64,000 bases of DNA from Streptococcus vestibularis ATCC 49124 (GCF_000188295.1 NZ_GL831112.1:1544033-1608032); one strand, 5' to 3'. Counted from the first letter of the stretch, positions 45,629 to 55,925 are shown. The notes: a model not told the origin generated them from the sequence alone. Numbers and translations: made by a program.

Positions 45629-46345
45629 TTAATAATGCGACAAACGCTCAATCACTTGCTCGTTATTGAGCACTTCCTGGGCAGGAAAGAAATCAGCTTT
45701 GCCATCTTCAAAAAGAAGAACATCAGCCTTTTCATGATGAAGGTGCTTGAAGTGGTGAGCAGACATGATAATAGTTTTCCCAGCTGAATGAAGCTCATGT
45801 AGAAGTTCCCTAAAAAATTCTTCATATTCTTTAGAAAGATTATTGAAGGGTTCATCAAGAATATACACATCTGGATTCGTTACCATGATACTGGCAAAGG
45901 CCACTTTCTTCTTTTCTCCACCAGATAGTTGATAGGGAACGCGATTCCTTAAATCTTCAATTTTCAGCAGGGATAGTGTATCTTGAACCCGCAGTGAGAC
46001 TTCTTCTTCGGTCAGACCTAGCTGACGAGGTCCAAAAGCAATCTCATCATAGACAGTACTATTAAATAACTGACTATCCACATCCTGAAAGAGGATTCCG
46101 AGGCGACTATAAAAATCCCGTTTTTGACGTTTGTCCTTCAACCATTCTTTGAGGTCCTTCCCTAAGAAAAGAATGCGACCAGATTCTTCCTGCTTGAAGC
46201 CAGTTAATAAACTGATAAGACTTGATTTCCCAGTCCCATTTTCCCCCATCAACATCACATATTGTCCTTGTCTAATCTCCAAATCAAGACCAGTAAAGAC
46301 CTTTTTTTGTTCATAGGCACAGGCCACTTGTTTCAATTGAAACAT
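45629..46345 (-). CDS. cbiO: Nickel/cobalt ECF transporter ATPase
   Basis: The 238-residue ABC ATPase has Walker A MGENGTGKSSLISLL near residue 33, Q-loop FQDVDSQLF near 91, signature YQLSGGEKKKVAFAS and Walker B VYILDEPFNNLS. It energises the NikMN/CbiQ importer that supplies nickel to urease (UreO in S. salivarius 57.I naming). It is the last gene of the operon, one base after cbiQ. Confidence 0.9.
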   Translation of the reverse strand: MFQLKQVACAYEQKKVFTGLDLEIRQGQYVMLMGENGTGKSSLISLLTGFKQEESGRILFLGKDLKEWLKDKRQKRDFYSRLGILFQDVDSQLFNSTVYDEIAFGPRQLGLTEEEVSLRVQDTLSLLKIEDLRNRVPYQLSGGEKKKVAFASIMVTNPDVYILDEPFNNLSKEYEEFFRELLHELHSAGKTIIMSAHHFKHLHHEKADVLLFEDGKADFFPAQEVLNNEQVIERLSHY

Positions 46346-46346
46346 C

Positions 46347-47126
46347 TCATCCTCCTAACAGAATCTGTCCTAAAATCACTGCTACTAGACTTATCAAGGC
46401 CAGCCAATCCTTCCATGTGAATGACTGTGATGACTTGACATACTCACCAACAAAGCAACGTGCTTCCATGGCTTGAGTCAGTTCCTCACCATAGCGAATA
46501 GCTTTAAGGTATAACATTCCCCAGATATTACTTCCAATCCGGAAACGATGATTGCCACCAAAGCTTCGCGCTTCAATTCCTTTGAGCAAATCCATTAATT
46601 GTTTTCCAAAGACATCGATATATTTTATGGTGATATCTAACTGGAGCAGAACAAGATCAGGAAAATGCAACCCTTTTAATGCCGCTAACATCTCACTTAT
46701 TGTACTGGTCTCTGAATAATAAGCAATGGCTACGGCAATCAAAGGAAGTCTAAAAAGAAAGAGCGATTGACCTCCGCTAAGTAAGAGATGCGGTAGATAA
46801 AGAACTAAAGGAAAAATCAACAATACCACAGTCTTTTTCAAGGTTCTTACTAAAACAGAATGTGGTAGAAAAGCCACCCCAGCTCCTAGAAACAAGGCTA
46901 GAATCCACAAAACTGTGAGATTTTGGCTAATTCCAACTGAAATAAGTAAGAAAAAGAGAAGTAAAACCTTAGCCGTTGGATGAAAGACTGATGCTACTTT
47001 TAAAGGATGCGTTTCAAACTTTTGAAGCAGAGCTTCCAGATGGTGACGATTTCGAATAAGAAAGTTATTTCTACCGACTTTAGTGACTACCGGGCGCTCT
47101 TCTAACATCCAACTTGGCAGAATCAT
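46347..47126 (-). CDS. cbiQ: Nickel/cobalt ECF transporter T component
   Basis: The 259-residue membrane protein is the CbiQ/NikQ scaffold. Four to five hydrophobic segments are visible. The coupling motif is seen near KGIEARSFGGNHRF (residue 184) and a second at LTQAMEARCFVGEYVK near residue 216. Its N-terminal 45 residues are cytosolic and basic. It overlaps the cbiMN stop by 4 bases and precedes cbiO. Confidence 0.88.
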   Translation of the reverse strand: MILPSWMLEERPVVTKVGRNNFLIRNRHHLEALLQKFETHPLKVASVFHPTAKVLLLFFLLISVGISQNLTVLWILALFLGAGVAFLPHSVLVRTLKKTVVLLIFPLVLYLPHLLLSGGQSLFLFRLPLIAVAIAYYSETSTISEMLAALKGLHFPDLVLLQLDITIKYIDVFGKQLMDLLKGIEARSFGGNHRFRIGSNIWGMLYLKAIRYGEELTQAMEARCFVGEYVKSSQSFTWKDWLALISLVAVILGQILLGG

Positions 47127-48100
47127 TTTTCAACCTTTCTACCGAAAATCAAGCGATAGAGGATGAAGAAAATCAAAACAGCAGAGGCAGCGCTCAGGAT
47201 ATAACCCAAGACTTCCGGAATGCCCGCGATACTATAATCTGGGAAGAGGGCATTAAATGAGAAACCATTCAACATTCCTTTTGGGGCTTGGGCTTCCACA
47301 TGATAGTGGGACAATTTTTCCACCAACTCTTTGACATCCCATTCCGCAAAAGCTGTTCCCGTCGCCAATAAACCAAGTGGCGTTAGGATAATTAAGGCTA
47401 GGATAAAGAGCAATAAAGGACGTAGTTTTTTAGTCGTTAGTTCCTGAGTATTATCAATATTCAAACGTTCAATGAATTCTTGGACACCTGCTGTGAAGAA
47501 TCCTTCTACCAGACCGATGAGGAGGTGAGTCAAGCCCATTACTGGAAGCGTCACTCTCAAAGGGTATGGATTGTAAAGTGGATTACCACTGCCATCTTTA
47601 AAGAGAATAGGTTGAATTCCTAGTAAAACTGCAACAGTCAGGGCCGCAGCTACAATCCCAATATAACCTCCAAAAAAGCTAGCAATTATCCTGTTCTTTG
47701 TCCACTTGTTCAAGAGTTTATAAACAGCATAACCCACAAATGGCATAACAACGGCCATACAAAAGGCATTAGCACCAAAGTCCAAGATTCCACCATCACC
47801 AAAGAGCAAGGCCTGCATAGCCAGGGCTACACTAACTGCTAAACAGGAAGCCCAAGGTCCTAACAATATAGCAATTAACACTGCCCCAACAGCATGGGCG
47901 CTCGTTCCACCTGGGGCTGGAAGATTAAACATCATGATAAGGAAGGACAAGGAAGTCCCGATTCCCAACATAGGAATCGTTTTTTTATCAGTATCAACTT
48001 TAACCTTTACTTCCTTGACGGCCTTATACCAAATAGGCAACATAACAGCCCCCATTGCCGCACAAGTCGTAGGGCTTAGGTAATTTTCAGGAATATGCAT
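47123..48100 (-). CDS. cbiM: Nickel ECF transporter substrate-binding component, CbiM with fused N-type domain
   Basis: The 325-residue protein fuses a NikM/CbiM S component with a C-terminal PDGLE-type (NikN) region. The mature-type N-terminus MHIPENYLSPTTCAAMGAVM supplies the metal ligands (Met1 and His2), with further ligand candidates in GTSAHAVGAVL near residue 68. The C-terminal part (about 225-325) has an extracellular loop (VKELVEKLSHYHVEAQAPKG) between two membrane segments. Location inside the urease operon points to nickel rather than cobalt. Confidence 0.88.
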   Translation of the reverse strand: MHIPENYLSPTTCAAMGAVMLPIWYKAVKEVKVKVDTDKKTIPMLGIGTSLSFLIMMFNLPAPGGTSAHAVGAVLIAILLGPWASCLAVSVALAMQALLFGDGGILDFGANAFCMAVVMPFVGYAVYKLLNKWTKNRIIASFFGGYIGIVAAALTVAVLLGIQPILFKDGSGNPLYNPYPLRVTLPVMGLTHLLIGLVEGFFTAGVQEFIERLNIDNTQELTTKKLRPLLLFILALIILTPLGLLATGTAFAEWDVKELVEKLSHYHVEAQAPKGMLNGFSFNALFPDYSIAGIPEVLGYILSAASAVLIFFILYRLIFGRKVEK

Positions 48101-48103
48101 TTT

Positions 48104-48943
48104 TTATCTCCTCATATCATTTTTTCTCAAATTTAAAGTACTTAATCCATGTATTTCTTGTCTAAAATAGTCTGTACAGGCATAAATGACGCGACGATTA
48201 TCCTCAGCAGTTTTTCCTAAGATACGTAACACCAGACCTGGGATATCTAAGGATGAAATAGCAAAATCAGACTCTAAATTCAAATCTTCTAAGTGCTTCT
48301 GCAAAGCCTTAACAAAAGCCTCGTCAATCGCCGGAGACACCATTACCAAGCTATTGTAATTACGCCATCCTTCAAAATAACCAAGTTTAAACATATCTTG
48401 TTTCTGAGGCTCTAAGAGAGTCTGATCGCTATAAACAAGCTCATTATCTTGGTAAATTTGTGTCAAATTACGAAAATAATGGTATTGAAACGGTAAGTCC
48501 TCATGAGACCAACCTGCCGTTACACCATCTGAATAAATCAAGTGGGCAGACTTATCCATATCAATACGACTTGTTTGGAAATAGCGTGATTTTAAATAGG
48601 GAATAACTTCATCAGCCATGTACTCCAAATAACTATTTTCTTCAAGTGTGATAGACGTATTCTGTTGTGTCAACTGTCCTTTCTCGCACTTGTAAACATA
48701 GGTCGGTGTTTGGGTTGTCACTAAGGCATGAGCATCTTTATTAACATCAATGGTCACTTGATACTGCTCACCCTCGACAAAGCCCCCACCCATATTAATG
48801 AGGAAATAGTAAGGAACGCCATTGGCATCTGAATTATCTGCCGATACTCGAGAGTTACCTTCTTGATATTTCTTGTGGGAAATTGTACGACCATTTCGAT
48901 TTGAAAATCCAAGATGGACGAAGCCATCATATGCTTGCGTCAT
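48104..48943 (-). CDS. ureD: Urease accessory protein UreD
   Basis: UreD is the scaffold that joins UreF and UreG to apo-urease for nickel insertion. The 279-residue protein carries the UreD pattern: [23 protein letters not shown] near residue 45, [20 protein letters not shown] near residue 72, and [20 protein letters not shown] near residue 107. It follows ureG by 1 base and is followed by cbiM 3 bases on. Length is near the family norm. Confidence 0.92.
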   Translation of the reverse strand: MTQAYDGFVHLGFSNRNGRTISHKKYQEGNSRVSADNSDANGVPYYFLINMGGGFVEGEQYQVTIDVNKDAHALVTTQTPTYVYKCEKGQLTQQNTSITLEENSYLEYMADEVIPYLKSRYFQTSRIDMDKSAHLIYSDGVTAGWSHEDLPFQYHYFRNLTQIYQDNELVYSDQTLLEPQKQDMFKLGYFEGWRNYNSLVMVSPAIDEAFVKALQKHLEDLNLESDFAISSLDIPGLVLRILGKTAEDNRRVIYACTDYFRQEIHGLSTLNLRKNDMRR

Positions 48944-48944
48944 C

Positions 48945-49559
48945 TTATAAATCCTCTAATAAGAAATTCTTGCGAATCCATTCTTCCACTTCCTTAACAT
49001 TATCATCATTATTCAAATTTGTGAAAATGAAAGAATCTTCATTACGGAAATGAAGGGTATCTTCACGCATACGGTCTAGGTTGGCTCCAACATAAGGCGC
49101 AAGGTCAGTCTTATTAATCAGGAACAAGTCACTCTTAATCATTCCTTGACCAGCCTTACGTGGGATTTTTTCACCCTGAGCAACGTCAATAATATAAATC
49201 GTAAAATCAACCAAATCAGGACTGAAGGTCGCAGCCAAGTTGTCACCACCACTTTCAAGGAAAATAACATCCAAGTCATGGTTAAAGCGCTCTTGAAGAG
49301 TTTCAATCGCTTCAAAGTTCATAGAAGCATCTTCACGAATAGCAGTATGAGGACATCCACCAGTTTCTACGCCAATGATACGGTCTTCATCTAAGCTTGA
49401 ATTTTTAGCCAAGAAAAGAGCATCTTCTTTTGTATAGATATCGTTAGTAATAACTGCTAAATTTAAGTCAGACATACGTCGTGTAAGACGCTCGAGCAAA
49501 AGAGTTTTACCTGAACCAACAGGTCCACCAACTCCAATAATTACAGTACGTTTTGTCAT
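48945..49559 (-). CDS. ureG: Urease accessory GTPase UreG
   Basis: UreG hydrolyses GTP to drive nickel delivery to the active site. The 204-residue SIMIBI GTPase shows P-loop [17 protein letters not shown] near residue 10, the nickel-binding Cys-Pro-His motif [19 protein letters not shown] near residue 63, [18 protein letters not shown] near residue 101 and [16 protein letters not shown] near 153. All key residues are present. It overlaps nothing and lies 29 bases after ureF. Confidence 0.96.
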   Translation of the reverse strand: MTKRTVIIGVGGPVGSGKTLLLERLTRRMSDLNLAVITNDIYTKEDALFLAKNSSLDEDRIIGVETGGCPHTAIREDASMNFEAIETLQERFNHDLDVIFLESGGDNLAATFSPDLVDFTIYIIDVAQGEKIPRKAGQGMIKSDLFLINKTDLAPYVGANLDRMREDTLHFRNEDSFIFTNLNNDDNVKEVEEWIRKNFLLEDL

Positions 49560-49588
49560 TATTTTTTCCTCTCAACCTTGTCGATATT

Positions 49589-50302
49589 TTAAGACATGAA
49601 TAGGCGGAACACCTGAGTTTCATGTTTCATCTGAGCTAATTCAAGACCAGGCGTATTGGCCCCAAGGTAGGACGCATCCAATTCTTGAATTTCTTGTGTC
49701 ATTTTTTCTAATTGTGAAAAGCTACGTAAAACAATCTCCTGTCCAGCAAACTGTCCAAGTGGAATGGCACGAACAGCATTTTGAACCATCGTCGAAATCA
49801 CACTATAGCCATAAAGTGCAATAGCTTCACTACATCCCAAACCCTTGTTAAACACATAGAGTGCAAAGACAATAGCTGGATTGCCGAAAACCTCACCCTT
49901 CTGTATTTTGGACTGATAGTCATCCAATACCGGAATAGCATGGAGCCTTTGAATGAGTCGAAGCATTTGCTTAGCAATCATTTTAGTCCCCTGTCTTGTT
50001 TCACGCGCTTGCGTTGAAACTGTCAAGACCTTATCATAATGCCAAACCTGCTCTAGATTGTCTGTAGCCATAGCGTCATAAACCAGTTTGATTACAAGAC
50101 CTTCACCATATTTAAACTGACTAGCTAAATAGGCTTCTTGCCACTCTTCGTAACCTTTATCATCTGTTACAGTGTCTTCGCGCAGATAATTTTCCATCCC
50201 AAATGAGTGGTTAAATGATCCAATTGGAAAAGTTGAATCGACAATTTGTACAATTTCAAGATAATCTTGCAAAGACACATTCGCAAAGGGATTAATGTTC
50301 AT
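49589..50302 (-). CDS. ureF: Urease accessory protein UreF
   Basis: All-helical chaperone that regulates UreG GTPase activity within the UreDFG complex. The 237-residue protein shows [24 protein letters not shown] near residue 17, [18 protein letters not shown] near residue 92, [18 protein letters not shown] near residue 132 and the C-terminal region with conserved [16 protein letters not shown]. The start overlaps the ureE stop by 11 bases. Family length is typical. Confidence 0.93.
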   Translation of the reverse strand: MNINPFANVSLQDYLEIVQIVDSTFPIGSFNHSFGMENYLREDTVTDDKGYEEWQEAYLASQFKYGEGLVIKLVYDAMATDNLEQVWHYDKVLTVSTQARETRQGTKMIAKQMLRLIQRLHAIPVLDDYQSKIQKGEVFGNPAIVFALYVFNKGLGCSEAIALYGYSVISTMVQNAVRAIPLGQFAGQEIVLRSFSQLEKMTQEIQELDASYLGANTPGLELAQMKHETQVFRLFMS

Positions 50303-50744
50303 GGGCAGTTAAATTCACATGACGTAGGGGTTTGTCAAGGACCACTTCTTCAATCGTGTAGGCAATCTCTTTTTGAGTCAAGACTTGCTCTACAACTGGG
50401 TCAACCTCTAAATAAATCTTGGCATCTTTCACCTCAATCGGTTTATGAGTATTCCCAAGAATATGAGCTGTGATTCCCATTTCATCCATATCTTTAGGTG
50501 AAATGACAATCAAATCCTGTGACTCAACACCAATAACTAGGACATGGTGATCATCGATAAAAAAGGCAGAGCCATTTTGCAATTTTTGTCCCTTATCAAG
50601 ACGAATACCAAATTCATTCCCGTGATCACTCTTCACACGAATAATTTTTTTGTTAAGGTCATCACTCGAAAGAATGACTGTTTCAATATGGTATTTGTCC
50701 ACATCGATATCTTTAACAAGAGCATCTACTTTTGTAAAAATCAT
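50292..50744 (-). CDS. ureE: Urease accessory nickel chaperone UreE
   Basis: UreE binds nickel at a dimer interface and hands it to UreG. The start at 50744 ([21 protein letters not shown]) has AAAAGGA upstream; a longer frame is rejected. The 150-residue protein has the peptide-binding N-terminal domain and the metal domain with [20 protein letters not shown] near residue 96. The C-terminal end is short (HVNLTAHEH) and has two His but no long poly-His tail as in Klebsiella. It follows a hairpin after ureC. Confidence 0.9.
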   Translation of the reverse strand: MIFTKVDALVKDIDVDKYHIETVILSSDDLNKKIIRVKSDHGNEFGIRLDKGQKLQNGSAFFIDDHHVLVIGVESQDLIVISPKDMDEMGITAHILGNTHKPIEVKDAKIYLEVDPVVEQVLTQKEIAYTIEEVVLDKPLRHVNLTAHEH

Positions 50745-50840
50745 ACTTTTTCCTTTTCTATTACATTTTAAAAATCTAGCATCAAACTCATATAGCAACT
50801 CAATAAAGTGCTAAAAACGTTATAGCTATAAAATACAAAA

Positions 50841-50866
50841 GAGGTTGGAGGAAAAATTCCAGCCTC
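50841..50866 (-). terminator. Internal hairpin between ureC and ureE
   Basis: On the minus strand GAGGCTGGA and TCCAACCTC pair (one G-U) around an 8-base loop and are followed by TTTTGTATTTTATAG. It is a terminator-like attenuator lying inside the operon, so read-through would set the dose of accessory and nickel-transport genes relative to the structural subunits. Confidence 0.6.
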
Positions 50867-50884
50867 ATTTATATATCGTCTTCC

Positions 50885-52603
50885 TTAGAACAAGAAATAA
50901 CGTTGAGACAATGATGTCGTATGGATCGGCTCACAAGTAACCAACTCATCATCAATAAAGACATCAAAGGTCTGTGGATCGATACGGATTGTTTTTGGAG
51001 CGTAGTCATTAAGCTTCATATCACGCTTAGTCAAGTTACGCGTATTCTTAACAGGAAGAACAATCTTATTCAAACCAATTTCTTCTTTGATACCGTGATC
51101 ATAAGCGTATTGAGAGACAAATGTAAGATTTGTTTCATGAACCGCTTGACCGTAAGCACCATATAATTTACGCATGATACGTGGTTGAGGTGTTGGAAGA
51201 CTTGAACCAGCGTCACCCATAACACCATAAGTTAGCATACCACCTTTAAGCACCAACTTAGGTTTTGCACCAAATTGTGCTGGTTCCCAGATAACCAAAT
51301 CTGCAAATTTACCAACTTCTACAGAACCTATATAGTCTGCAATACCGTTAGTGATAGCAGGGTTAATTGTATATTTAGCCACGTAACGTTTGATACGGTT
51401 ATTATCGTTAAACTCTGAATCCCCTTCAAGCGGACCACGCTGAGCCTTCATCTTATCAGCTAGTTGCCAACAACGCATTGCTACTTCACCGACACGTCCC
51501 ATAGCCATGGCATCTGAAGTCATGATACTAAGGGCACCCATATCATGCAGAACATCTTCTGCAGCCACTGTTTGTTTACGTACACGTGATTCAGCAAAAG
51601 AAACGTCTTCTGGAATTTTTGGATCCAAGTGGTGACAAACCATAACCATATCTAACAACTCACCAATAGCATTTGTAGTGTATGGGTTGGTTGGGTTAGT
51701 TGATGATGGCAAAATATTTTCCTTACCAGCAAAGACCATGATATCTGGAGCATGCCCGCCACCTGAACCTTCGGTATGGAAGGTATGAACAGTACGACCT
51801 TGGAAGGATTCCAAAGTATTTTCCATAAATCCACCCTCATTCAAAGAGTCAGTGTGGACCGCAAAGGAAACATCGTATTTATCCGCAACTTTAAGGGAAT
51901 TATCAATTCCTGCGTAAGTCGCACCCCAGTCCTCGTGTGTCTTAATTCCTGCTGCACCAGCTTTAATTTGCTCTTCGACCACCTCAGTCTCAGAACCAAC
52001 ACCTTTGGCAAGGAAACCAAAGTTAGCAGGCATATCATCAACAGCTTGCAACATACGAGTAATGTGGAATTTACCTGGTGTACATGTTGTTGCATTACTT
52101 CCGTCAGCAGGACCAGTACCACCACCAAAGAGGGTAGTGATACCATTATCCAAACCAAATTCAGGAAGGTCAGCAGAAATATAGTGTACGTGAAGGTCAA
52201 TACCACCAGCAGTCACAATCAAACCTTCTGCCGCAATGGCTTCTGTACTAGCACCCACAACAAAGTCTACATTGTCCATTGTATCTGGGTTACCACCTCG
52301 ACCGATAGCTACAATCTTACCATCACGAATACCGATGTCTGCTTTAATAATTCCTGTATAGTCAATGATGGTTGCACCTGTAATAATGGTATCAACCACT
52401 GATGGATTATCACGTGTTTCCGTAGCACTAACACCCATACCATCACGTAAAACTTTACCGCCACCAAACTTGGATTCCTGTCCATAAACAGTAAAGTCTT
52501 TTTCAATGGCAGCAAAAAGATTAGTATCTCCAAGACGTACGCTATCACCTACAGTTGGTCCATAGTGTTGAGCATACTCTTCACGATCCATTTTAAAACT
52601 CAT
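50885..52603 (-). CDS. ureC: Urease alpha subunit UreC (catalytic)
   Basis: The 572-residue catalytic subunit hydrolyses urea to ammonia and carbamate at a di-nickel centre. Visible are the nickel ligands HVHYISAD near residue 138, the carbamylated Lys in [15 protein letters not shown] near residue 221, the His ligand region [13 protein letters not shown] near 250, and the flap with the active-site Cys/His in [22 protein letters not shown] near residue 325. All essential residues are present and length is normal. Urease provides acid resistance and nitrogen in the oral cavity and milk. Confidence 0.97.
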   Translation of the reverse strand: MSFKMDREEYAQHYGPTVGDSVRLGDTNLFAAIEKDFTVYGQESKFGGGKVLRDGMGVSATETRDNPSVVDTIITGATIIDYTGIIKADIGIRDGKIVAIGRGGNPDTMDNVDFVVGASTEAIAAEGLIVTAGGIDLHVHYISADLPEFGLDNGITTLFGGGTGPADGSNATTCTPGKFHITRMLQAVDDMPANFGFLAKGVGSETEVVEEQIKAGAAGIKTHEDWGATYAGIDNSLKVADKYDVSFAVHTDSLNEGGFMENTLESFQGRTVHTFHTEGSGGGHAPDIMVFAGKENILPSSTNPTNPYTTNAIGELLDMVMVCHHLDPKIPEDVSFAESRVRKQTVAAEDVLHDMGALSIMTSDAMAMGRVGEVAMRCWQLADKMKAQRGPLEGDSEFNDNNRIKRYVAKYTINPAITNGIADYIGSVEVGKFADLVIWEPAQFGAKPKLVLKGGMLTYGVMGDAGSSLPTPQPRIMRKLYGAYGQAVHETNLTFVSQYAYDHGIKEEIGLNKIVLPVKNTRNLTKRDMKLNDYAPKTIRIDPQTFDVFIDDELVTCEPIHTTSLSQRYFLF

Positions 52604-52618
52604 CGATTTGTCCCCTCT

Positions 52619-52930
52619 CTAGTCTAAGAAACCATTGACCTTGTTATTGAAACCAAAAATACGGCGTTTCCCTCCAAAGTCAATAAGTTGTACTGTTTTC
52701 GTTTCACCTGGCTCAAAACGAATGGCTGTACCTGCTGGAATATCTAGACGTTTGCCTCGCGCCTTTTCACGATCAAATTGAAGACCAGCTTCGTTTGCTT
52801 CGTAAAAATGATAATGAGACCCTACTTGAGCAGCACGGTCACCCACATTTTTCACTTCAATACTAATGGCTTCGTAACCACCATTATAATCAATTGGCTC
52901 ACTCGCCACATGGTATTCACCTGGAATCAT
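52619..52930 (-). CDS. ureB: Urease beta subunit UreB
   Basis: The 103-residue small subunit has the typical start [20 protein letters not shown], the core [24 protein letters not shown] near residue 28 and [21 protein letters not shown] near 62. It is part of the (UreABC)3 assembly and lies between ureA and ureC, 12-15 bases from each. No anomaly is seen. Confidence 0.96.
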   Translation of the reverse strand: MIPGEYHVASEPIDYNGGYEAISIEVKNVGDRAAQVGSHYHFYEANEAGLQFDREKARGKRLDIPAGTAIRFEPGETKTVQLIDFGGKRRIFGFNNKVNGFLD

Positions 52931-52942
52931 TGCATTTTCTCC

Positions 52943-53245
52943 TTACTGAATAGGATCATGAACAGTAACCAATTTTGTACTGTCTGTAAAAGTAGCTTCA
53001 ACTTGAATCATTGGAATCATTTCTGCAATCCCCTCCATAACATCTTCACGTGTTAAGAGATTACGAGCCTCATCCATCAATTGAGCAACCGTCTTACCTT
53101 CTCTTGCACCTTCAAGTACATAGTCTGTAATCAAAGCGACTGCTTCCGGGTGATTCAATTTGATTCCTTTATCTTTACGTCGTTGAGCAATCATAGCCGC
53201 AAGGCTAATCATCATTTTTTCCTGCTCACGCATTGTCAATTGCAT
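52943..53245 (-). CDS. ureA: Urease gamma subunit UreA
   Basis: The 100-residue subunit starts [20 protein letters not shown] and contains [20 protein letters not shown] near residue 23 and [21 protein letters not shown] near residue 70, the UreA hallmarks. It is the first structural gene after ureI. A good AGGAGG precedes the ATG. In some species ureA and ureB are fused; here they are separate as in other salivarius-group streptococci. Confidence 0.96.
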   Translation of the reverse strand: MQLTMREQEKMMISLAAMIAQRRKDKGIKLNHPEAVALITDYVLEGAREGKTVAQLMDEARNLLTREDVMEGIAEMIPMIQVEATFTDSTKLVTVHDPIQ

Positions 53246-53269
53246 CGTTTTTCCTCCTTAAATCAATGC

Positions 53270-53785
53270 TTACCACTTGCCCCAAAGCATCAAAAGCCCT
53301 GGAATCCAAGCTGTTATAATTCCTTCAAAAATAGCTAGGTAAGGAACAAATTTCCCTAGGTTCTTCTTAAGGTTAATTTCAATAAAGGCAGTTAGCCATA
53401 GAACTCCCCACAAGAACCAAATAATACCATACCAAGCATTACCACCGTATCCAGATGTTAAGCAAAGAATCCCTGCTGGTATCGTATTAATTGCCACAAA
53501 TAAACTAAACCAGCCGTACAAACGTTGATCAAAATCAAAGATTGTATTGATAGCTGAATAAAGATATGTAAAAGCAAACAAAAGACCTGTGGCACTACCA
53601 TAAAACCATTCAGCACCTTGCCCTGTACAAGCTCCATAAGCAATGACAATAATGTTGAGAATCAAACCCAAACCACCTGTAAAGATATTCATAACAACAT
53701 TTGATTTGTCGGGAATACCTTCCAAGCGATGAAATCCATTACTCATCAAAACCATACCAACATAGAGTAGGATGACACCTAACAT
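53270..53785 (-). CDS. ureI: Acid-activated urea channel UreI (AmiS/UreI family)
   Basis: The 171-residue membrane protein has six hydrophobic segments, as in the H. pylori urea channel. Family blocks are VLMSNGFHRLEGIPDKSNVVMNIFTGGLG near residue 12, WFYGSATGLLFAFTYLYSA near residue 61 and YGWFSLFVAINTIPAGILCLTSG near residue 90. It opens the urease operon, 24 bases before ureA, with AGGAGG at the start. It lets urea enter when the outside is acid. Confidence 0.92.
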   Translation of the reverse strand: MLGVILLYVGMVLMSNGFHRLEGIPDKSNVVMNIFTGGLGLILNIIVIAYGACTGQGAEWFYGSATGLLFAFTYLYSAINTIFDFDQRLYGWFSLFVAINTIPAGILCLTSGYGGNAWYGIIWFLWGVLWLTAFIEINLKKNLGKFVPYLAIFEGIITAWIPGLLMLWGKW

Positions 53786-53813
53786 AAGAACCTCCTAAGT
53801 TTTTTATGTTAAT

Positions 53814-53841
53814 ATCATACTATTTTGACAACACATGTCAA
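53814..53841 (-). promoter_or_regulatory. Promoter of the urease operon, -35 inside a palindrome
   Basis: On the minus strand TTGACA (53836-53841), a 16-base spacer and TATGAT (53814-53819). The -35 is one arm of the perfect inverted repeat TTGACA-ACACA-TGTCAA (53825-53841). The start codon is about 30 bases beyond the -10. Upstream AATTCTGAAATT (53843-53860) weakly resembles a CodY box. S. salivarius pureI is known to be pH-regulated. Confidence 0.6.
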
Positions 53842-54161
53842 CTAATTTCAGAATTTTTGCAACAGCTAAGCGGCCTCTATCTCACATAAAATGTCAAAAA
53901 TAGCGTCACTTTTGACAATCAAGCTGAATGGTCCCTTAAACCATTTCGGATGAAAGTTGACAAACCATTTATAAATTAGGCAAATACTTTTTTCGAATGA
54001 GAAAGATATTGGCAGTCATCAGCCAGATTCTATCATCCCGTGTGAGAAAAATTTTTATGGGGGCATTTTATTTCTTTCTCCTTCTCTAGTCCTAAGTCCA
54101 TAGAGCCATTTTTAGTAATTTTACAATTATCTTCTTTTGATTTAAAACCTAAAGGAGAATT
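53842..54161. promoter_or_regulatory. Intergenic region with inverted repeat, upstream of ureI
   Basis: No open frame with a ribosome-binding site is visible. A second inverted repeat, TGTCAAAA (53891-53898) and TTTTGACA (53909-53916), sits about 60 bases behind the ureI -35 palindrome and shares its TGTCAA/TTGACA arms. This may be an operator pair. AAAGGAG at the end serves the broken gene at 54162. Confidence 0.45.
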
Positions 54162-55541
54162 ATGATGGAAACAAATAACTACAACACCGATTTACAGACA
54201 ATCTCTCAGGAGTATCCCTACGAAGAGGAAAGTCTGCAAACCAAAACAAAAAACTCTTTAATCATCTCTCACTAAAAAGGTCTGGAAAATCAAGGGACTA
54301 ATTATTGCTTGCCTCACAACCTACTTCCTTTATATCACTTATCTGACTCATTTTTCTTATGTCTTCCTAGCGATACTTATCTTGATAGGTACGATCGAAC
54401 TCGGCTGTCGCTTATTTGGTGGGAAAGCTAAAGGAATGTGACTTGAATCAGGAATATTCATGGTCACTAGTCTCCTACAGGGATTACAAATTAGCCTATG
54501 GAAGATACCTGACAATTGGGACAATGCTCAAATTCTTTGCCTTCATACTGGCCTATTTCTCTACTTAATGGCTCGCACTGGACAAAGCAGGCAAAAACGG
54601 TTGGGGTTTATGGTCTGAGTGACATCATCCATACTAGCTATATCTTCCCACTGAAATATTTCTTTCTGGGAGTCTTGACTTTATTTTATAAAAAGACACT
54701 TAACCAAGAGCTTGCTGAAGAAGTCAAACGTGAAGACCAACTCTACAAGCGAATGATTCTCATTAGTATTATCACTGCCTTGGTACTTACTGTATTTGCT
54801 ACCAACCAGCTTAGCCAGGTCTTGTCTTCTTTCGCTCAGCTATGGCAACAAGTCTTCCAGACACTTGCTTCCCTACTTAATTTCAATATCAATTTCGAAA
54901 ACAGTGGATTATTTATATCTCGTTTAGTGACAAATCTCCCACTTGCTCTAGGGCTTTTTTCCAAACTTGTAGCAGTCTATTGGGCAAATGACAAGCCACT
55001 CAGCCAAAAGCAGTTTTAGGCCAGTCTCAAAAAGACTCGTCTTTTCCCAAAAACGGCAGCCTATATTGTGCTCGGAAATCTATACTTCACTTATGCACTA
55101 TTTATGCTAACTGCGACTAGTCAAATGGGTGAACTCCTTTCTCTCAATCAAGCTAACATTCCGACCTATCAAGCCTCACACATTGCTGTTCAAGATTTCT
55201 GGCAATTGGTTCGGGTCTCTATCCTTAACTTTGCTGTTCTAGTTGGACTTTACATTTTCTCAAAAGAAGACCTCTTCACCCACAAGGGGCTTCGTTTGAT
55301 TAGTATGCTACTTTTTACTTTTGCTAGCCTCTTTGCCCTCATCACTGATTGGAAACTCTTTAGTATCTATATCGCACTTTATGGTATTACACCACGACGC
55401 TTATTGTCAGGATGGTTTGTGACCGTGCTCTTCGTTTGGTGTATCTTTACGCTCATTCGACTCTATAAACCCACTCAAACAACTCGTTTAGCCATCTTTT
55501 ATGCGACTCTAGCTAGTCTCTTGAGTAGCTTTATTTTATAA
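54162..55541 (+). pseudogene. Decayed multi-pass membrane protein (DUF4153/DUF4173-like)
   Basis: Pieces in two frames read as one large membrane protein. The pieces are METNNYNTDLQTISQEYPYE, KVWKIKGLIIACLTTYFLYI, LCLHTGLFLYLMARTG, then TVGVYGLSDIIHTSYIFPLK and a long hydrophobic stretch to the end. Breaks: a frame change near 54280, TGA at 54439-54441, a frame change near 54590, and TAG at 55017-55019 in frame with both flanks. Several independent lesions show true decay rather than one sequencing slip. Family assignment is from general pattern only. Confidence 0.75.
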
Positions 55542-55542
55542 G

Positions 55543-55584
55543 AAAAAGGAGTGAAACTAGATTTCCTAGTCTCACCCCTTTTTT
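55543..55584. terminator. Bidirectional terminator
   Basis: AGGAGTGAAACTAG and CTAGTCTCACCCCT pair with two imperfections around ATTTC; A and T runs flank both sides. It separates the pseudogene (plus) from the DUF805 gene (minus). Confidence 0.75.
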
Positions 55585-55592
55585 CATTATAG

Positions 55593-55925
55593 CTATTTTG
55601 AATTTCTTGTGGGAAAGGCATACATCACCCAAAGAGCTACTGTTAATGGAGTTGCTTTTAATACAATCCAAGCAACATTAAAATTGGCATCACGCAGACG
55701 ACGAATCTGAATAGAAATGGTAGGGAGCGCCGTTGCTGCTATAAATAAAATGAAAGCTGTCAATGTAAAGCCAGCAGCTTTTGTTTCCCCAAGTAAGTCC
55801 ATCAGTAGGAAAATAAGAGTAGCAATAACTCCATTAATCAAGACAACCCTCCAATAGTCTGATCGTTTTGTACGACCATAAAAATCGAGATAGCCTAACC
55901 AAAAATTTTTATATGCCTCTAACAT
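55593..55925 (-). CDS. DUF805-family membrane protein
   Basis: The 110-residue protein starts MLEAYKNFWLGYLDFYGRTKRSDYWR, the DUF805 signature (YxxFxGRxxRxxYW). It then has three hydrophobic segments (about 30-45, 52-72 and 90-105) with RRLRDANFN before the last. The C-terminus FPTRNSK is short and may be trimmed relative to relatives of about 120 residues. Function is unknown; family members are small inner-membrane proteins of unclear role. Confidence 0.8.
   Translation of the reverse strand: MLEAYKNFWLGYLDFYGRTKRSDYWRVVLINGVIATLIFLLMDLLGETKAAGFTLTAFILFIAATALPTISIQIRRLRDANFNVAWIVLKATPLTVALWVMYAFPTRNSK

Noticed and set aside
51776-52402. 208-residue open frame opposite ureC
   Set aside because: It is antisense to a highly conserved gene, with no ribosome-binding site; composition (Thr/Asn/Ser/Cys-rich) is that of a shadow frame.
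53825-53841. ComR box at the urease promoter
   Set aside because: GACA-N5-TGTC has the wrong spacing (ComR boxes have N4), lacks the flanking symmetry and the T run.
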